Part shown: piece by piece, positions 8,031 through 16,087 of the stretch
Layout: every line of letters starts with the position of its first letter
Numbering within the stretch: position 1 is the stretch's first letter
Source of the DNA: Bacillota bacterium
Lineage (GTDB): Bacteria; Bacillota; UBA4882; UBA10575
Length of the DNA: 36,909 nt
Reading direction: 5' to 3'
Assembly: GCA_012838955.1 (NCBI GenBank)
Contig: DUOH01000016.1
Span: forward strand, 1 to 36,909
The notes under the pieces: model-generated
Database searches by the model: none
What the model was told of the DNA's origin: nothing
The model's input: the letters and a program-made list of their open reading frames with translations, nothing else
Translations under genes and position numbers: made by a program

Positions 8031-9385
8031 TCCTCATCCTCCTTTGCCTGGAGAGAAAGTAATTCCGCCACTGTATTCTCAAAAGAACTGCTCTCCCTTA
8101 CCTCTTGCCGTAAAAAACTCATGATGTGGGGATGCATCTTGATAGCCAGGTCGATACGGGGATTACTGCCGCTGACGTAAGCACCGATATTAATCAAATC
8201 TTCATTAGTCTTATAGATTGCCATTAATTCACGGATTCTGGCTGCCGCTTGCTTATGTTCCTCACTGGCCAGCTCATTCATTAACCGGCTAACACTAGCC
8301 AGTATATCAATGGCCGGATAGTGGTTTTCATGAGCCAGGCTTCGTGAAAGGACGATATGTCCGTCTAGTATCCCCCGGACAGCATCGGCTATGGGTTCGT
8401 TCATGTCGTCGCCCTCTACCAAAACAGTGTACAAACCAGTAACGCTGCCTTTTCGCGAGGTCCCCGACCTCTCCAAAAGCCGGGGCAACATAGCGAAGAC
8501 CGAAGGTGTATAACCACGGGTGGCCGGCGGTTCTCCGGTGGCCAAACCCACTTCACGCTGGGCCAGAGCAAACCTGGTAACCGAGTCCATCATTAAAATC
8601 ACGTCTTTGCCCTGGTCCCGAAAATATTCAGCAATGGCGGTAGCGGTAAGAGCCCCTTTGATCCTGACTAGAGCCGGCCGGTCGGAAGTAGCCACCACCA
8701 CCACGGAACGGGCCAATCCCTCAGGACCCAAGTCTTTCTCAAGGAAGTCCCGTACCTCTCTGCCCCGTTCGCCAATTAGGGCGATGACATTCACATCCGC
8801 GGAGGTGTTACGGGCAATCATCCCCAGTAAAGTACTTTTTCCTACACCGCTCCCGGCAAAAATACCCAAACGTTGTCCTTTACCGCAGGTCAGCATAGCG
8901 TCTAAAGCCTTAATCCCCAAGGTGAGCGGCTCTTTAATTCTGGAACGCTCCAAAGGATTCGGTGGGTCGGCTACCAACGGATAAACACCGGCGCGCTGAA
9001 TCGGACCTTTCCCGTCCATAGGCGCTCCCAGCGCATCTACCACCCGTCCTAACAGACCGGATCCTACCGGCACTTCCAAGGTTCTACCTAAGGCTTGAAC
9101 CTCAGAGCCGGGCCCAATCCCTTCCATTTCACCAAGAGGCAGTAAGATAACTTTTCCTTCCCGAAAGCCAACCACTTCAGCCAGAACACCGCCACGCACC
9201 GAGGGTTGGATCACACAAGCTTCACTCAAAAAAGTCGGCGGTCCAATGGCTTCCAAGGTCAGCCCGACAACTTTCTGCACCTGCCCCAGTCTTTTAAAGG
9301 TCTCTGTTTTTTGCACCTTCCGCTTATACCTGTCCGCCACAAAATCCCGACTGACCGGCGAGGGATTATTAGGTACCGTATCCAT
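8027..9385 (-). CDS. fliI: FliI, flagellum-specific export ATPase
   Basis: The 452-residue protein is close to the family length. It has an F1-ATPase-beta-like core with Walker A (GSGVGKST), GERGREVRDF, Walker B (DVILMMDSVTRFALAQREVGLATGEPP) and the RGYTPSVFAMLPRLLERSG motif. FliI hydrolyses ATP at the base of the flagellar type III export apparatus, with FliH as regulator. The ATG overlaps the fliH stop by one base (TAATG), indicating coupled translation. Confidence 0.97.
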   Translation of the reverse strand: MDTVPNNPSPVSRDFVADRYKRKVQKTETFKRLGQVQKVVGLTLEAIGPPTFLSEACVIQPSVRGGVLAEVVGFREGKVILLPLGEMEGIGPGSEVQALGRTLEVPVGSGLLGRVVDALGAPMDGKGPIQRAGVYPLVADPPNPLERSRIKEPLTLGIKALDAMLTCGKGQRLGIFAGSGVGKSTLLGMIARNTSADVNVIALIGERGREVRDFLEKDLGPEGLARSVVVVATSDRPALVRIKGALTATAIAEYFRDQGKDVILMMDSVTRFALAQREVGLATGEPPATRGYTPSVFAMLPRLLERSGTSRKGSVTGLYTVLVEGDDMNEPIADAVRGILDGHIVLSRSLAHENHYPAIDILASVSRLMNELASEEHKQAAARIRELMAIYKTNEDLINIGAYVSGSNPRIDLAIKMHPHIMSFLRQEVRESSSFENTVAELLSLQAKEDEE

Positions 9386-10332
9386 TACCCCACCGCCTCT
9401 TCACGCAAGGAATTAAGCATTAAACGTAATTGCTGCTTGATTCTGGCGTCAAGTTGACCCAGGTTGCTCTGGATGATCAAATCTCCCGGCTCCAAAGATG
9501 AATCCGCAACTACTCTGATGTGAGGAGCTTCAGTGAGTAGCTTCTGCACTTCGGAAAGATGCTGGATTAAATATGCCTCATCCTCGACTGCGACCCGGAT
9601 GGTGATCTCTGTAGCCCCTGCCACCTTTTCCACGGCTTCTTTCACCATCTCAAACCAGTTATCACTGGTACGGGAGATCTCCTTCCTAATTATTCTTTCG
9701 GCAATATCTATGGCTAACTTGAGGATCTCGTCTTCTGATTCTAAAATTCTTCTGGTTCTCTCCTCTTCTGCCTCTTTCCGGATGCGTTCTCCGTCGGCCT
9801 TGGCTTCTTCGACAGCGCTCGCGGCTTCTTCCCGCAGAGCTTCAACCTGTTGCAGCTTGGCGCTGAACTCATCCTCCGCTTTTTGGGTTGCTACGGCGTA
9901 TCCTTCCTCGAACCCTGCCTCATAACCTTTCTGCTCCGCTTCGGCCACGGCTTCCCGGCAAGAAAGCTCCACAGCAGCTTTTAACTGCTGAATTTCCCTA
10001 CGCGCTTCCGTAAAGAGGGTTTCCGCTTCGGCTTTAGCCTGCGCGATGATGGACTCTGCTTCGGCATGATAATCAGCCTCTAGCATGGCAGCGGCTTCTT
10101 CAGTGTACTGGCGAAGCGCGCGTAGATCAACGGATTGATCCAAATCGTCCTGATCATTATTCTGATCGGTCTCCGCTTCCTCCAGCAATTCTTTCTCATC
10201 CGGATCAGGTTCCTCCTCGATCATTGGTTCGGTGAACGGCTGAAATTCGGGTAAAGGCGGCCTCTGAATCTGGAACGCATTCTGATCTAAGATTGGCGCC
10301 TTTAAAATCTTTTCCCTAAACAATGATCTCAT
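9385..10332 (-). CDS. fliH: FliH, flagellar assembly protein / FliI regulator
   Basis: The protein is about 315 residues, with an acidic N-terminal region, a long central coiled coil rich in Ala/Glu (AEAESIIAQAKAEAETLFTEARREI) and a C-terminal FliH/V-ATPase-E-like domain (LAIDIAERIIRKEISRTSDNW...PGDLIIQSNLGQLDARIKQQL). The 5' end overlaps the end of fliG. Possible starts are GTG 10341, ATG 10332 and TTG 10323. I use the ATG, but the TTG has the best spacing (9 nt) to GGAGAGG. The protein dimerises and holds FliI in the cytoplasm and at the export gate. Confidence 0.88.
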   Translation of the reverse strand: MRSLFREKILKAPILDQNAFQIQRPPLPEFQPFTEPMIEEEPDPDEKELLEEAETDQNNDQDDLDQSVDLRALRQYTEEAAAMLEADYHAEAESIIAQAKAEAETLFTEARREIQQLKAAVELSCREAVAEAEQKGYEAGFEEGYAVATQKAEDEFSAKLQQVEALREEAASAVEEAKADGERIRKEAEEERTRRILESEDEILKLAIDIAERIIRKEISRTSDNWFEMVKEAVEKVAGATEITIRVAVEDEAYLIQHLSEVQKLLTEAPHIRVVADSSLEPGDLIIQSNLGQLDARIKQQLRLMLNSLREEAVG

Positions 10333-11323
10333 CCTCTCCACCCCGGGCGATCACAATTTCTCCACTTTCATCAAGCTGCCTGATGACATTGACCACCTTC
10401 TGTTGGGCTTCCTCCACATCGCGGAGACGTACCGGACCCATTAAACTCATGTCTTCCTTCAGCATCTCGGCCGCACGTTTCGACACATTCTTGAAGATCC
10501 GGCTGGCCACTTCCTCGCTGGCTGTTTTGAGCGCCAAAGCCAAATCCTTCATATCCACCTGCCGTAGGACAGTCTGGATGGAGCGGTCGTCCAAAGTAAC
10601 AATATTCTCGAAGACAAACATCCGTTTTTTGATCTCTTCGGCGAGTTCGGGGTTGTCTTCTTCCAAAGCTTCCATAATCGTCTTTTCCGTTCCCCGGTCC
10701 ACACGATTCAGGATGGCGACAGCGGCTTCTACCCCGCCGGCTACCGTGAAATCCTGCATCACAAAGGAGGAAAGCTTCTTTTCAAGTACAGACTCTACTT
10801 CGCGCAAAACCTCCGGTGAGGTTCGATCCATAGTAGCGATTCTCTTGGCCACCTCCACCTGTTGAGGAGGAGGCAACGCCGAAAGGATCATCCCCGCTTG
10901 CTCCGGATGGAGGTAAGACATAACCAACGCAATAGTCTGCGGATGCTCGCTCTGGATAAAGTTCAACAACTGAGTTGGTTCGGTCTTCCGGGCAAAGTCA
11001 AAGGGCCGGATCTGTAGAGCACTGGTTAGTTTGGTCAAGATATCTTGAGCACGAGAAGGTCCGAGCGCCTTTTCCAGCATCTCTTGGGCATACTCAATAC
11101 CGCCGGTGGAAATGTAATTTTGCGCCAAGCACATCTCGTAGAATTCTTGCAAGACCTTTTCTTTGGTCTCAACGTCTACCCGCCGCAAATTAGCGATTTC
11201 CAGCGTGAGATCTTCTATTTCATCCTCACGTAAGTGTTTTAAAATCTTAGAGGATAATTCCGAGCCGTAAGAGATCAACAGCACGGCTGCCTTTTGTCTT
11301 CCCGTCAATTCAATGCGCGCCAT
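10316..11323 (-). CDS. fliG: FliG, flagellar motor switch protein
   Basis: The 335-residue protein shows the N-terminal FliF-binding domain (TGRQKAAVLLISYGSELSSKILKHL), the middle-domain EHPQ motif (FIQSEHPQTIALVMSYLHPEQAG) and the C-terminal torque domain with the charged helix that meets MotA (FENIVTLDDRSIQTVLRQVDMKDLALALK). Length is as expected. The AGAGGTGG SD is a few bases before the ATG, and the 3' end overlaps fliH. It connects the MS ring to the rotor and receives stator force. Confidence 0.97.
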   Translation of the reverse strand: MARIELTGRQKAAVLLISYGSELSSKILKHLREDEIEDLTLEIANLRRVDVETKEKVLQEFYEMCLAQNYISTGGIEYAQEMLEKALGPSRAQDILTKLTSALQIRPFDFARKTEPTQLLNFIQSEHPQTIALVMSYLHPEQAGMILSALPPPQQVEVAKRIATMDRTSPEVLREVESVLEKKLSSFVMQDFTVAGGVEAAVAILNRVDRGTEKTIMEALEEDNPELAEEIKKRMFVFENIVTLDDRSIQTVLRQVDMKDLALALKTASEEVASRIFKNVSKRAAEMLKEDMSLMGPVRLRDVEEAQQKVVNVIRQLDESGEIVIARGGEDEIIV

Positions 11324-11338
11324 ATTTCCACCTCTATC

Positions 11339-12838
11339 CTAATCCTCTAACATCCACGTTCTAATCAATACTGCCACATCTTGCGGGTGTTCTCTGGCTA
11401 ATGTATCTAAATACTCTTGCCGTTGGCGACGCTTAATCTCTTCAGGAGTGAGCTCTTCCGTAGCAGCGGTCTCATCCACCGCTTCTCCCACTACCAGGTC
11501 TATGCCTTGAGCTTCTTCCCGCTTCCGCCTTGCCCTTCTCATAATCAAGTAAATTAACCCGCCCGCCAAAAGCAAGGCCAACAAGCCCAAGCCTGCTGCC
11601 GCCGGCCAGGAGATCGCCTGGGAGACAGTAACCGGGGCTGTTTCTTTCTGAAATTTCAAGCTCACTACAGAGATCCGGTCTCCCCTGCTGAAATCTAAGC
11701 CTAACGCAGCGGCGACACTGTCTTCCAGTTGCATCTGTAACTCCGGAGAAGTCTCGTTGTCGATAAAGAGACTCACAGACAACCTTCTGACCTCTCCCGG
11801 GGCCTTCACAATACGTTCTTCAATGCGGTTTATTTCGTAGTTAACGATCCGTTCATCTTTTTCGTAATTACTTCTTTGCTGGTCAGACAAGAGCCGGTAT
11901 TCAGTAATGTTGGAATCAGTGCCGGGTATCCCGTAGGGACCTACTCCGGTTCCTTCATAAGCCTCGCTGATCTCTTGTTCGCTGCGGGGAACTCCCCGGT
12001 CTCCATATAATTCTTTCTTGATCTCCTGGTAATCCAGGTTTAACTCAGCATTTACTCTGGCGACTACTCTTTCCTGGCCGAAGACCCGGGTAAGCATCCG
12101 TTCAATATCTCGTTCCAGTTCCTTCTCGAAAGCGAACTTCACAGCCAGTCTTTCCTCGAGTGATTGACCACCATGCAGGGAAGTGCGTTTTCTCAGTTCG
12201 GCGGTTAAGTCGTTGGCATAATTATCAATGATGGTTACATTTTCTTCCTTCATCCCCACCACACTGCCAACCACAAAATTGACAATCGCCGAAATCTGCG
12301 CTTGGGATAGAGCATTCGGCCTACTCAGGGTGAGAGTTATTGCTGCTGTGGGGGGCTTCCTTTCATCTTCAAAGATTGGTTCCTGTTCCGGAATATCCAG
12401 CAAGACCTGCGCGTCAGTAATCCCCTCAATCTCCCTTAATGTTCGCCGCAGTTCGCCTTGTAAGGCTCGTTTGTAGTTGACAGTATTCTGAAAGCTAGTC
12501 GCGCCCAAACTGCTTCGGTCAAAAATTTCCAAGCCGACGACACCGCCTTTGGGGATGCCTGCTTTCATTAGTCGTGCCCGGACTTCCGACGCATTAGGAA
12601 CATAGATCGCGTCGTAATCCTTCTTATAAGGCAAACCCATGGCAACCAACTCGCCGATGATTTCATCCTGTTCTACTTGGGAGAGGTTACCATACAGCAA
12701 TTCATATGAAGGTTTATTGATCTGAAAAATAAAGATGAAAAAGATCAACAGACCCAGTATACCACCGCCAAAAAGCAGCCGCTTCTTTAGGTCCATCTGA
12801 TCCCAGATTTGTTTTACCTGTTGAATTAACTCGCCCAT
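11339..12838 (-). CDS. fliF: FliF, flagellar MS-ring protein
   Basis: The 499-residue protein has membrane helices near residues 20-40 and again in the C-terminal fifth (AAGLGLLALLLAGGLIYLIM). Between them are ring-building motifs typical of FliF/YscJ: KPSYELLYGNLSQVEQDEI, the ALQGELRRTLREIEGITDAQV region, and LVARVNAEL-type strands. The C-terminal tail (EHPQDVAVLIRTWMLED) is the FliG-binding end. FliF forms the MS ring in the cytoplasmic membrane. The SD before the ATG is weak (AGAGAG). It follows fliE by 57 nt. Confidence 0.96.
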   Translation of the reverse strand: MGELIQQVKQIWDQMDLKKRLLFGGGILGLLIFFIFIFQINKPSYELLYGNLSQVEQDEIIGELVAMGLPYKKDYDAIYVPNASEVRARLMKAGIPKGGVVGLEIFDRSSLGATSFQNTVNYKRALQGELRRTLREIEGITDAQVLLDIPEQEPIFEDERKPPTAAITLTLSRPNALSQAQISAIVNFVVGSVVGMKEENVTIIDNYANDLTAELRKRTSLHGGQSLEERLAVKFAFEKELERDIERMLTRVFGQERVVARVNAELNLDYQEIKKELYGDRGVPRSEQEISEAYEGTGVGPYGIPGTDSNITEYRLLSDQQRSNYEKDERIVNYEINRIEERIVKAPGEVRRLSVSLFIDNETSPELQMQLEDSVAAALGLDFSRGDRISVVSLKFQKETAPVTVSQAISWPAAAGLGLLALLLAGGLIYLIMRRARRKREEAQGIDLVVGEAVDETAATEELTPEEIKRRQRQEYLDTLAREHPQDVAVLIRTWMLED

Positions 12839-12895
12839 TAATCGACTCTCTTTTCTTCAGAAATAAATAATGAACCAGAACTAAAAAAACCGGTC

Positions 12896-13192
12896 TTATA
12901 GAGTAATTCTCATGATTTCCTGATAGGCTTCAAGCACTTTATTACGGATTTGGGCAGTAAGTTCCACGGCCAAGGCGGCTTTTTCCGCCGCGATGGTCGC
13001 ATCGTGCACATTTTCCAAAGTTCCCATAGCCAACTGTTTATCGAGGTTCTCTGCGTTTAATTGCAGATCGTTGACTTGTTGAACAGATTTTCTCAATAAT
13101 TCACCGAATCCTACGCCGGAAAGATTCTGTGTTTCATTTTTACTTTGGCTAATAAGTGGTTTGGAGACACTAAAATCCGGTGTAATTCTCAT
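12896..13192 (-). CDS. fliE: FliE, MS-ring/rod junction protein
   Basis: The 98-residue protein is the normal FliE length. It contains GFGELLRKSVQQVNDLQLNAENLDKQLAMG and the C-terminal VHDATIAAEKAALAVELTAQIRNKVLEAYQEIMRI family signature. FliE links the MS ring to the rod and is exported early. The ATG at 13192 has AAGGGG about 9 nt upstream. A longer frame to 13285 adds 31 residues with no SD. The gene is separated from flgC by 450 bp and has its own promoter-like sequence. Confidence 0.92.
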   Translation of the reverse strand: MRITPDFSVSKPLISQSKNETQNLSGVGFGELLRKSVQQVNDLQLNAENLDKQLAMGTLENVHDATIAAEKAALAVELTAQIRNKVLEAYQEIMRITL

Positions 13193-13642
13193 CTTTTCAA
13201 CCCCTTTTGTCTTTATTAAAAAGAATAATCTTATATCCATTGTAGCCACTGAAACCGCAAAGCCGTTATTAATGATAACGAGCAAATCGGAGATCCAGTA
13301 GTATAGAAGATATGGTTCTTAGTTTGTGTAAACCAATTATCAACTTAACAACAATTACAACGTGTAGAATAGCTCATGTATAACAGTAGATGATATTGGT
13401 TACGGAGTAATTACAAAATAAACCAGGGAGCAATCCATTAACAGTCAATTACAAAGTATTTATTAGAATATAACCAGATAAGCCGGTTTTTGACAACTAT
13501 GAAACATATTATATAACAAGTGCGGCAAATATTAAAGAAGCCCATTGGAAATAGCAGAATAACCTGTGTGTATACGCCACTCCTTTGGCAATCACAGAAT
13601 TCTTACCTTCCATGGGTTTTCTTTCCCTGTTGATGTGCGGGA
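13193..13642. other. 450-bp AT-rich intergenic region, flgC to fliE
   Basis: No credible gene is seen. It holds the fliE promoter candidate, a second weaker minus-strand -10 (TGTTATATA near 13510-13518), and three exact copies of AATTACAA on the plus strand (13353, 13409, 13447). In most Firmicutes fliE follows flgC closely, so this break splits the locus into a flgBC unit and a fliE-onward unit. No rho-independent terminator is visible after flgC. Confidence 0.6.
13467..13496 (-). promoter_or_regulatory. Sigma-A-like promoter for fliE and downstream genes
   Basis: On the minus strand TTGTCA (13491-13496) and TATATT (13467-13472) are 18 nt apart, with a TGG just upstream of the -10. The start site would lie near 13460, giving a leader of about 270 nt before fliE. 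The leader contains no recognised riboswitch. Confidence 0.55.
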
Positions 13643-14059
13643 TTAGGCCCGCCCAATATTTAAAGCTGCTTTAAATATCTCTTTTCCGGAGTTAAAGGCG
13701 GTTACATTCGCTTCGTAAACCCTGCCGGCTTCGATCAGATTCACCATCTCATTGACAATATTGACGTTAGGATAGTACACATATCCTTCCTGGTCGGCAT
13801 CAGGATGCGACGGTTCATATACTCTACGAAACGGCGCATTATCCTCAGTGATCGAAGTTACCTTCACGCCCTTTAAAGCGGTATTCCCGAGCGCGCCCTT
13901 TATGTATTCCGCAAAGACCGGCACTTTACGCCGGTAAGGACCGCCTTCCGGAGTACGGGTGGTATTGACGTTAGCTATATTGCTGGAGATCAGATCCAGC
14001 CTTAATCTTTGAGCAGAAAGCGCAGAAGCGCTTACATCAAATCCTTGAAAAAAACGCAT
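13643..14059 (-). CDS. flgC: FlgC, flagellar proximal rod protein
   Basis: The 138-residue protein begins MRFFQGFDVSASALSAQRLRLDLISSNIANVNTT, the rod-protein N-terminal signature, and ends with the C-terminal amphipathic helix YPNVNIVNEMVNLIEAGRVYEANVTAFNSGKEIFKAALNIGRA. It forms part of the proximal rod in the periplasm/cell wall. GGAGGGG lies 8 nt before the ATG. It starts 4 nt after the flgB stop. Confidence 0.97.
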   Translation of the reverse strand: MRFFQGFDVSASALSAQRLRLDLISSNIANVNTTRTPEGGPYRRKVPVFAEYIKGALGNTALKGVKVTSITEDNAPFRRVYEPSHPDADQEGYVYYPNVNIVNEMVNLIEAGRVYEANVTAFNSGKEIFKAALNIGRA

Positions 14060-14063
14060 CTAC

Positions 14064-14435
14064 TTAACCCCTCCCCTGAATAGCCGTACGTAAACGCTTA
14101 ATATTGTTGGATAGTTGGTGAGCCATACCTTGATAATAAAGATTGTTCTCCGCCAAACGGACCATCTCCGCTTCCAAATCCACATTATTATCATCCACTC
14201 TAACAGCACCCCAGTCGATAAATGACCGATATCCCGAGACTGATCTGGCCGGTAAATGCTTGGGATCAGTCCTCACCAATTCCAATTTGGCCTTTAATTG
14301 CGCAGGAAACGTCAAGTCTTTCCTCTTATAACCGGGGGTATCAGCATTAGCTACATTATGAGCGATTATTTTGTGCCTCTTGGCTGACCAATCCAGCGAA
14401 TTAACCAATAATTCCATATTCTTGGAGAAAAGCAT
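14064..14435 (-). CDS. flgB: FlgB, flagellar proximal rod protein
   Basis: The 123-residue protein contains LVNSLDWSAKRHKIIAHNVANADTPGYKRKDLTF, the FlgB N-terminal motif, and DNNVDLEAEMVRLAENNLYYQGMAHQLSNNIKRLRTAI at the C-terminus. The start is set at the ATG at 14435, with GGGGGG 8 nt upstream. The earlier in-frame start at 14495 has no SD and would lie only about 15 nt from the predicted transcription start. It is the first gene of the flagellar locus and is preceded by a sigma-D promoter. Confidence 0.95.
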   Translation of the reverse strand: MLFSKNMELLVNSLDWSAKRHKIIAHNVANADTPGYKRKDLTFPAQLKAKLELVRTDPKHLPARSVSGYRSFIDWGAVRVDDNNVDLEAEMVRLAENNLYYQGMAHQLSNNIKRLRTAIQGRG

Positions 14436-14517
14436 CTCAATCCCCCCATTAACTAAACGCTCAGTATAGACAGAATCATGCTGTGCAATAAACATAAGTG
14501 AAGTGGCTTTAATTATA

Positions 14518-14545
14518 ATATCGGCTCACCTGTCCAGGATGTTTA
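14518..14545 (-). promoter_or_regulatory. Sigma-D (sigma-28) promoter of flgB
   Basis: On the minus strand TAAA (14542-14545) is followed after 16 nt by GCCGATAT (14518-14525). The B. subtilis sigma-D consensus is TAAA, about 15 nt, GCCGATAT, so both boxes match exactly. Transcription would begin near 14511, about 75 nt before the flgB start codon. Confidence 0.8.
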
Positions 14546-14935
14546 GTGTAAAATTACCATTTCCGGGTTCTATTGACAGCAATAGACAAGCAACTGGTAG
14601 ACGCCTTGATTAGTAAAGAAAGCTATAAGAGAATACTGAAAAAAACTAATCAAAAACGGCTTCACTTATAACATACAATGTAAAAAAGCAGTTTTGGATA
14701 ATTAAATATTTTCGCCAAATTTCCGGTTTTTCCTGCTGATATTTTCCTTTTTTTCGACTGACTGCAAGAATTTTTCACCAGTTGCCAAGGGGATTCCATT
14801 TCTAGCTGGTGTTTTAATAACATAAGATTATAATAGTCACTATCTCCTGCTCAGGTGAGTATCCCCGTTTTTTTCGGCAAAAGGCTAGTTTATTCTGTAT
14901 AAACCTTTGCCAATCCCCTCCCCGCTATAACCAGG
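14546..14935. other. Empty AT-rich region between the codY terminator and the flgB promoter
   Basis: I see no gene. An imperfect hairpin at 14876-14911 pairs GGCAAA with TTTGCC and, inside, GTTTA with TAAAC; it lies next to a T7 run at 14868-14874. A TATAAT-like minus-strand -10 (14827-14832) has no good -35. I found no match to the conserved core of a c-di-GMP, preQ1 or T-box element. Confidence 0.5.
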
Positions 14936-14978
14936 AAAAATAGATTAGCCGTTCCAGCAAAAGAACGGCTAATCTATT
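14936..14978 (-). terminator. Rho-independent terminator after codY
   Basis: Arms at 14939-14954 and 14963-14978 form a perfect 16-bp stem with an 8-nt loop. On the minus strand the stem is followed by a T-rich stretch (TATTTTTCC). It lies 42 nt after the codY stop and separates the codY and flagellar transcription units. Confidence 0.9.
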
Positions 14979-15019
14979 CTCACCAGGGTCAAGGAGAAAA
15001 TTATAGAAAACGCTGTAGG

Positions 15020-15775
15020 TTATTTGGCTCTTTTTGCCAGTTGTTCCAGGAAATACGGGTTCTTTACCTTAATGTAAGTGCCCTTCATTCCCAGAGAACG
15101 TGATTCAACCACTCCGGCGCTTTCCAATTTACGCATGGCATTAACAATTACCGATCTGGTAATTCCGATCCGGTCCGCCACTTTGCTGGCGACCAGGAAA
15201 CCTTCCTCACCACCTAATTCGCTAAATACATTGGAGATGGCTTCTAACTCGGAATAGGAAAGGGAATCTAAAGCGATTTTCACATGCGCTTTCAGTTGCC
15301 CCTCCGTGCTGGAACTATCCGGACCGATCCCCCCCATGAGTACAGACGTTATCATCGCGGCTACCTCAGCTAAGACCAGTTCGTCATCGGAGAAAGGATT
15401 GTTTCTGCGCACCAGCAGGAGGTTACCGATACGCTCCCCGTTTAATTGCAGAGGATAGATGGTGAACAAGGTGTTTTCTGGATAGCAATCGCCATCTTGA
15501 AAAAGACAAGTCTCCAAAGGCAAGTTCAAAGCAGGCTGAAAAATAAAGGCTAGCCTCTGTTGGAATTTGGGATTCAGCATGGAACCATGCTTTCCCTTTG
15601 TGCAATCCTCACCCTGTCCGCAATAAGCGGAAAGCACCCGTCCGTCATTGCTAATCATATATAAGTTACTTCGGAGGACCTCCCCCATATTTTGGGCGGC
15701 GGCCTCCAGTTCTGAAGCTGCTCCTTCCTTTTCCAACAATGCCTTCATTTTTCTGATATCTTCCAGTCTGTTCAT
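15020..15775 (-). CDS. codY: CodY, GTP/branched-chain amino-acid-sensing global repressor
   Basis: The 251-residue protein has an N-terminal GAF effector domain and a C-terminal winged helix-turn-helix that is nearly identical to CodY across Firmicutes (LSYSELEAI, VASKVADRIGITRSVIVNAMRKLESAGVVESRSLGMKGTYIKV, about residues 172-237). CodY represses nutrient-limitation genes when GTP and branched-chain amino acids are abundant. The GAF domain carries four cysteines, C52, C58, C90 and C97 (CX5C and CX6C), unlike Bacillus CodY. AAGGAGAG precedes the ATG by 6 nt. Position directly before flgB is the classic Firmicute arrangement, and flagellar genes are known CodY targets in several species. Confidence 0.97.
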   Translation of the reverse strand: MNRLEDIRKMKALLEKEGAASELEAAAQNMGEVLRSNLYMISNDGRVLSAYCGQGEDCTKGKHGSMLNPKFQQRLAFIFQPALNLPLETCLFQDGDCYPENTLFTIYPLQLNGERIGNLLLVRRNNPFSDDELVLAEVAAMITSVLMGGIGPDSSSTEGQLKAHVKIALDSLSYSELEAISNVFSELGGEEGFLVASKVADRIGITRSVIVNAMRKLESAGVVESRSLGMKGTYIKVKNPYFLEQLAKRAK

Positions 15776-16087
15776 GTTAATCTCTCCTTATTATCTTAAT
15801 TTTTTCATAATCTGAAAACTATAACGTGATCAATGGACAAAAGTTCAGTTTGTGCGCGAGCAGTTATTGCATCCCAAAATTATATCGCATTACGATGAAT
15901 AGCGCAGATAATAATCTGTCCAGTTAACTACTTATTCAGCAACGATCCTTAGGAAGACAATTCTGGCGACAATCGGTATGAAGCGCAAACGGGAAATTCT
16001 TCCGATTATGGTTAGCTATTTCAACTAATGCGCATTTCCTTAATAGTCTGACTACTTTAGAGTAAAATAATACCCGTCAGGCAAAAT
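15776..16087. other. codY upstream region: possible CodY box and weak promoter; hslVU absent
   Basis: No gene is present in the 312 bp between xerC and codY. The minus strand has a TATAAT at 15879-15884 but no good -35 at 17-18 nt. At 15806-15820 the minus strand matches 11 of 15 positions of the CodY box AATTTTCWGAAAATT, 31 nt upstream of the codY start, which would allow autoregulation. In Bacillus this position holds hslV(clpQ) and hslU(clpY). Confidence 0.45.

Noticed and set aside
8520-8984. Long plus-strand frame opposite fliI (154 codons)
   Set aside because: It lies entirely within the strongly conserved FliI ATPase core on the other strand and has Ser/Thr/Ala/Arg-rich shadow composition and no SD.
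10323-10865. Long plus-strand frame opposite fliG (180 codons)
   Set aside because: Antisense shadow of FliG. The composition is Ser/Thr/Ala-rich with no recognisable domain.
13490-13517. Plus-strand promoter TTGACA-N16-TATAAC in the flgC-fliE gap
   Set aside because: No plus-strand gene follows for 9 kb. The motif overlaps the minus-strand fliE promoter and may be only its mirror. Antisense transcription of flgC/flgB is possible but unsupported.
14546-14935. c-di-GMP or other riboswitch before flgB
   Set aside because: The region lies upstream of the predicted transcription start, and I found no conserved core sequence. The hairpin at 14876-14911 is isolated.
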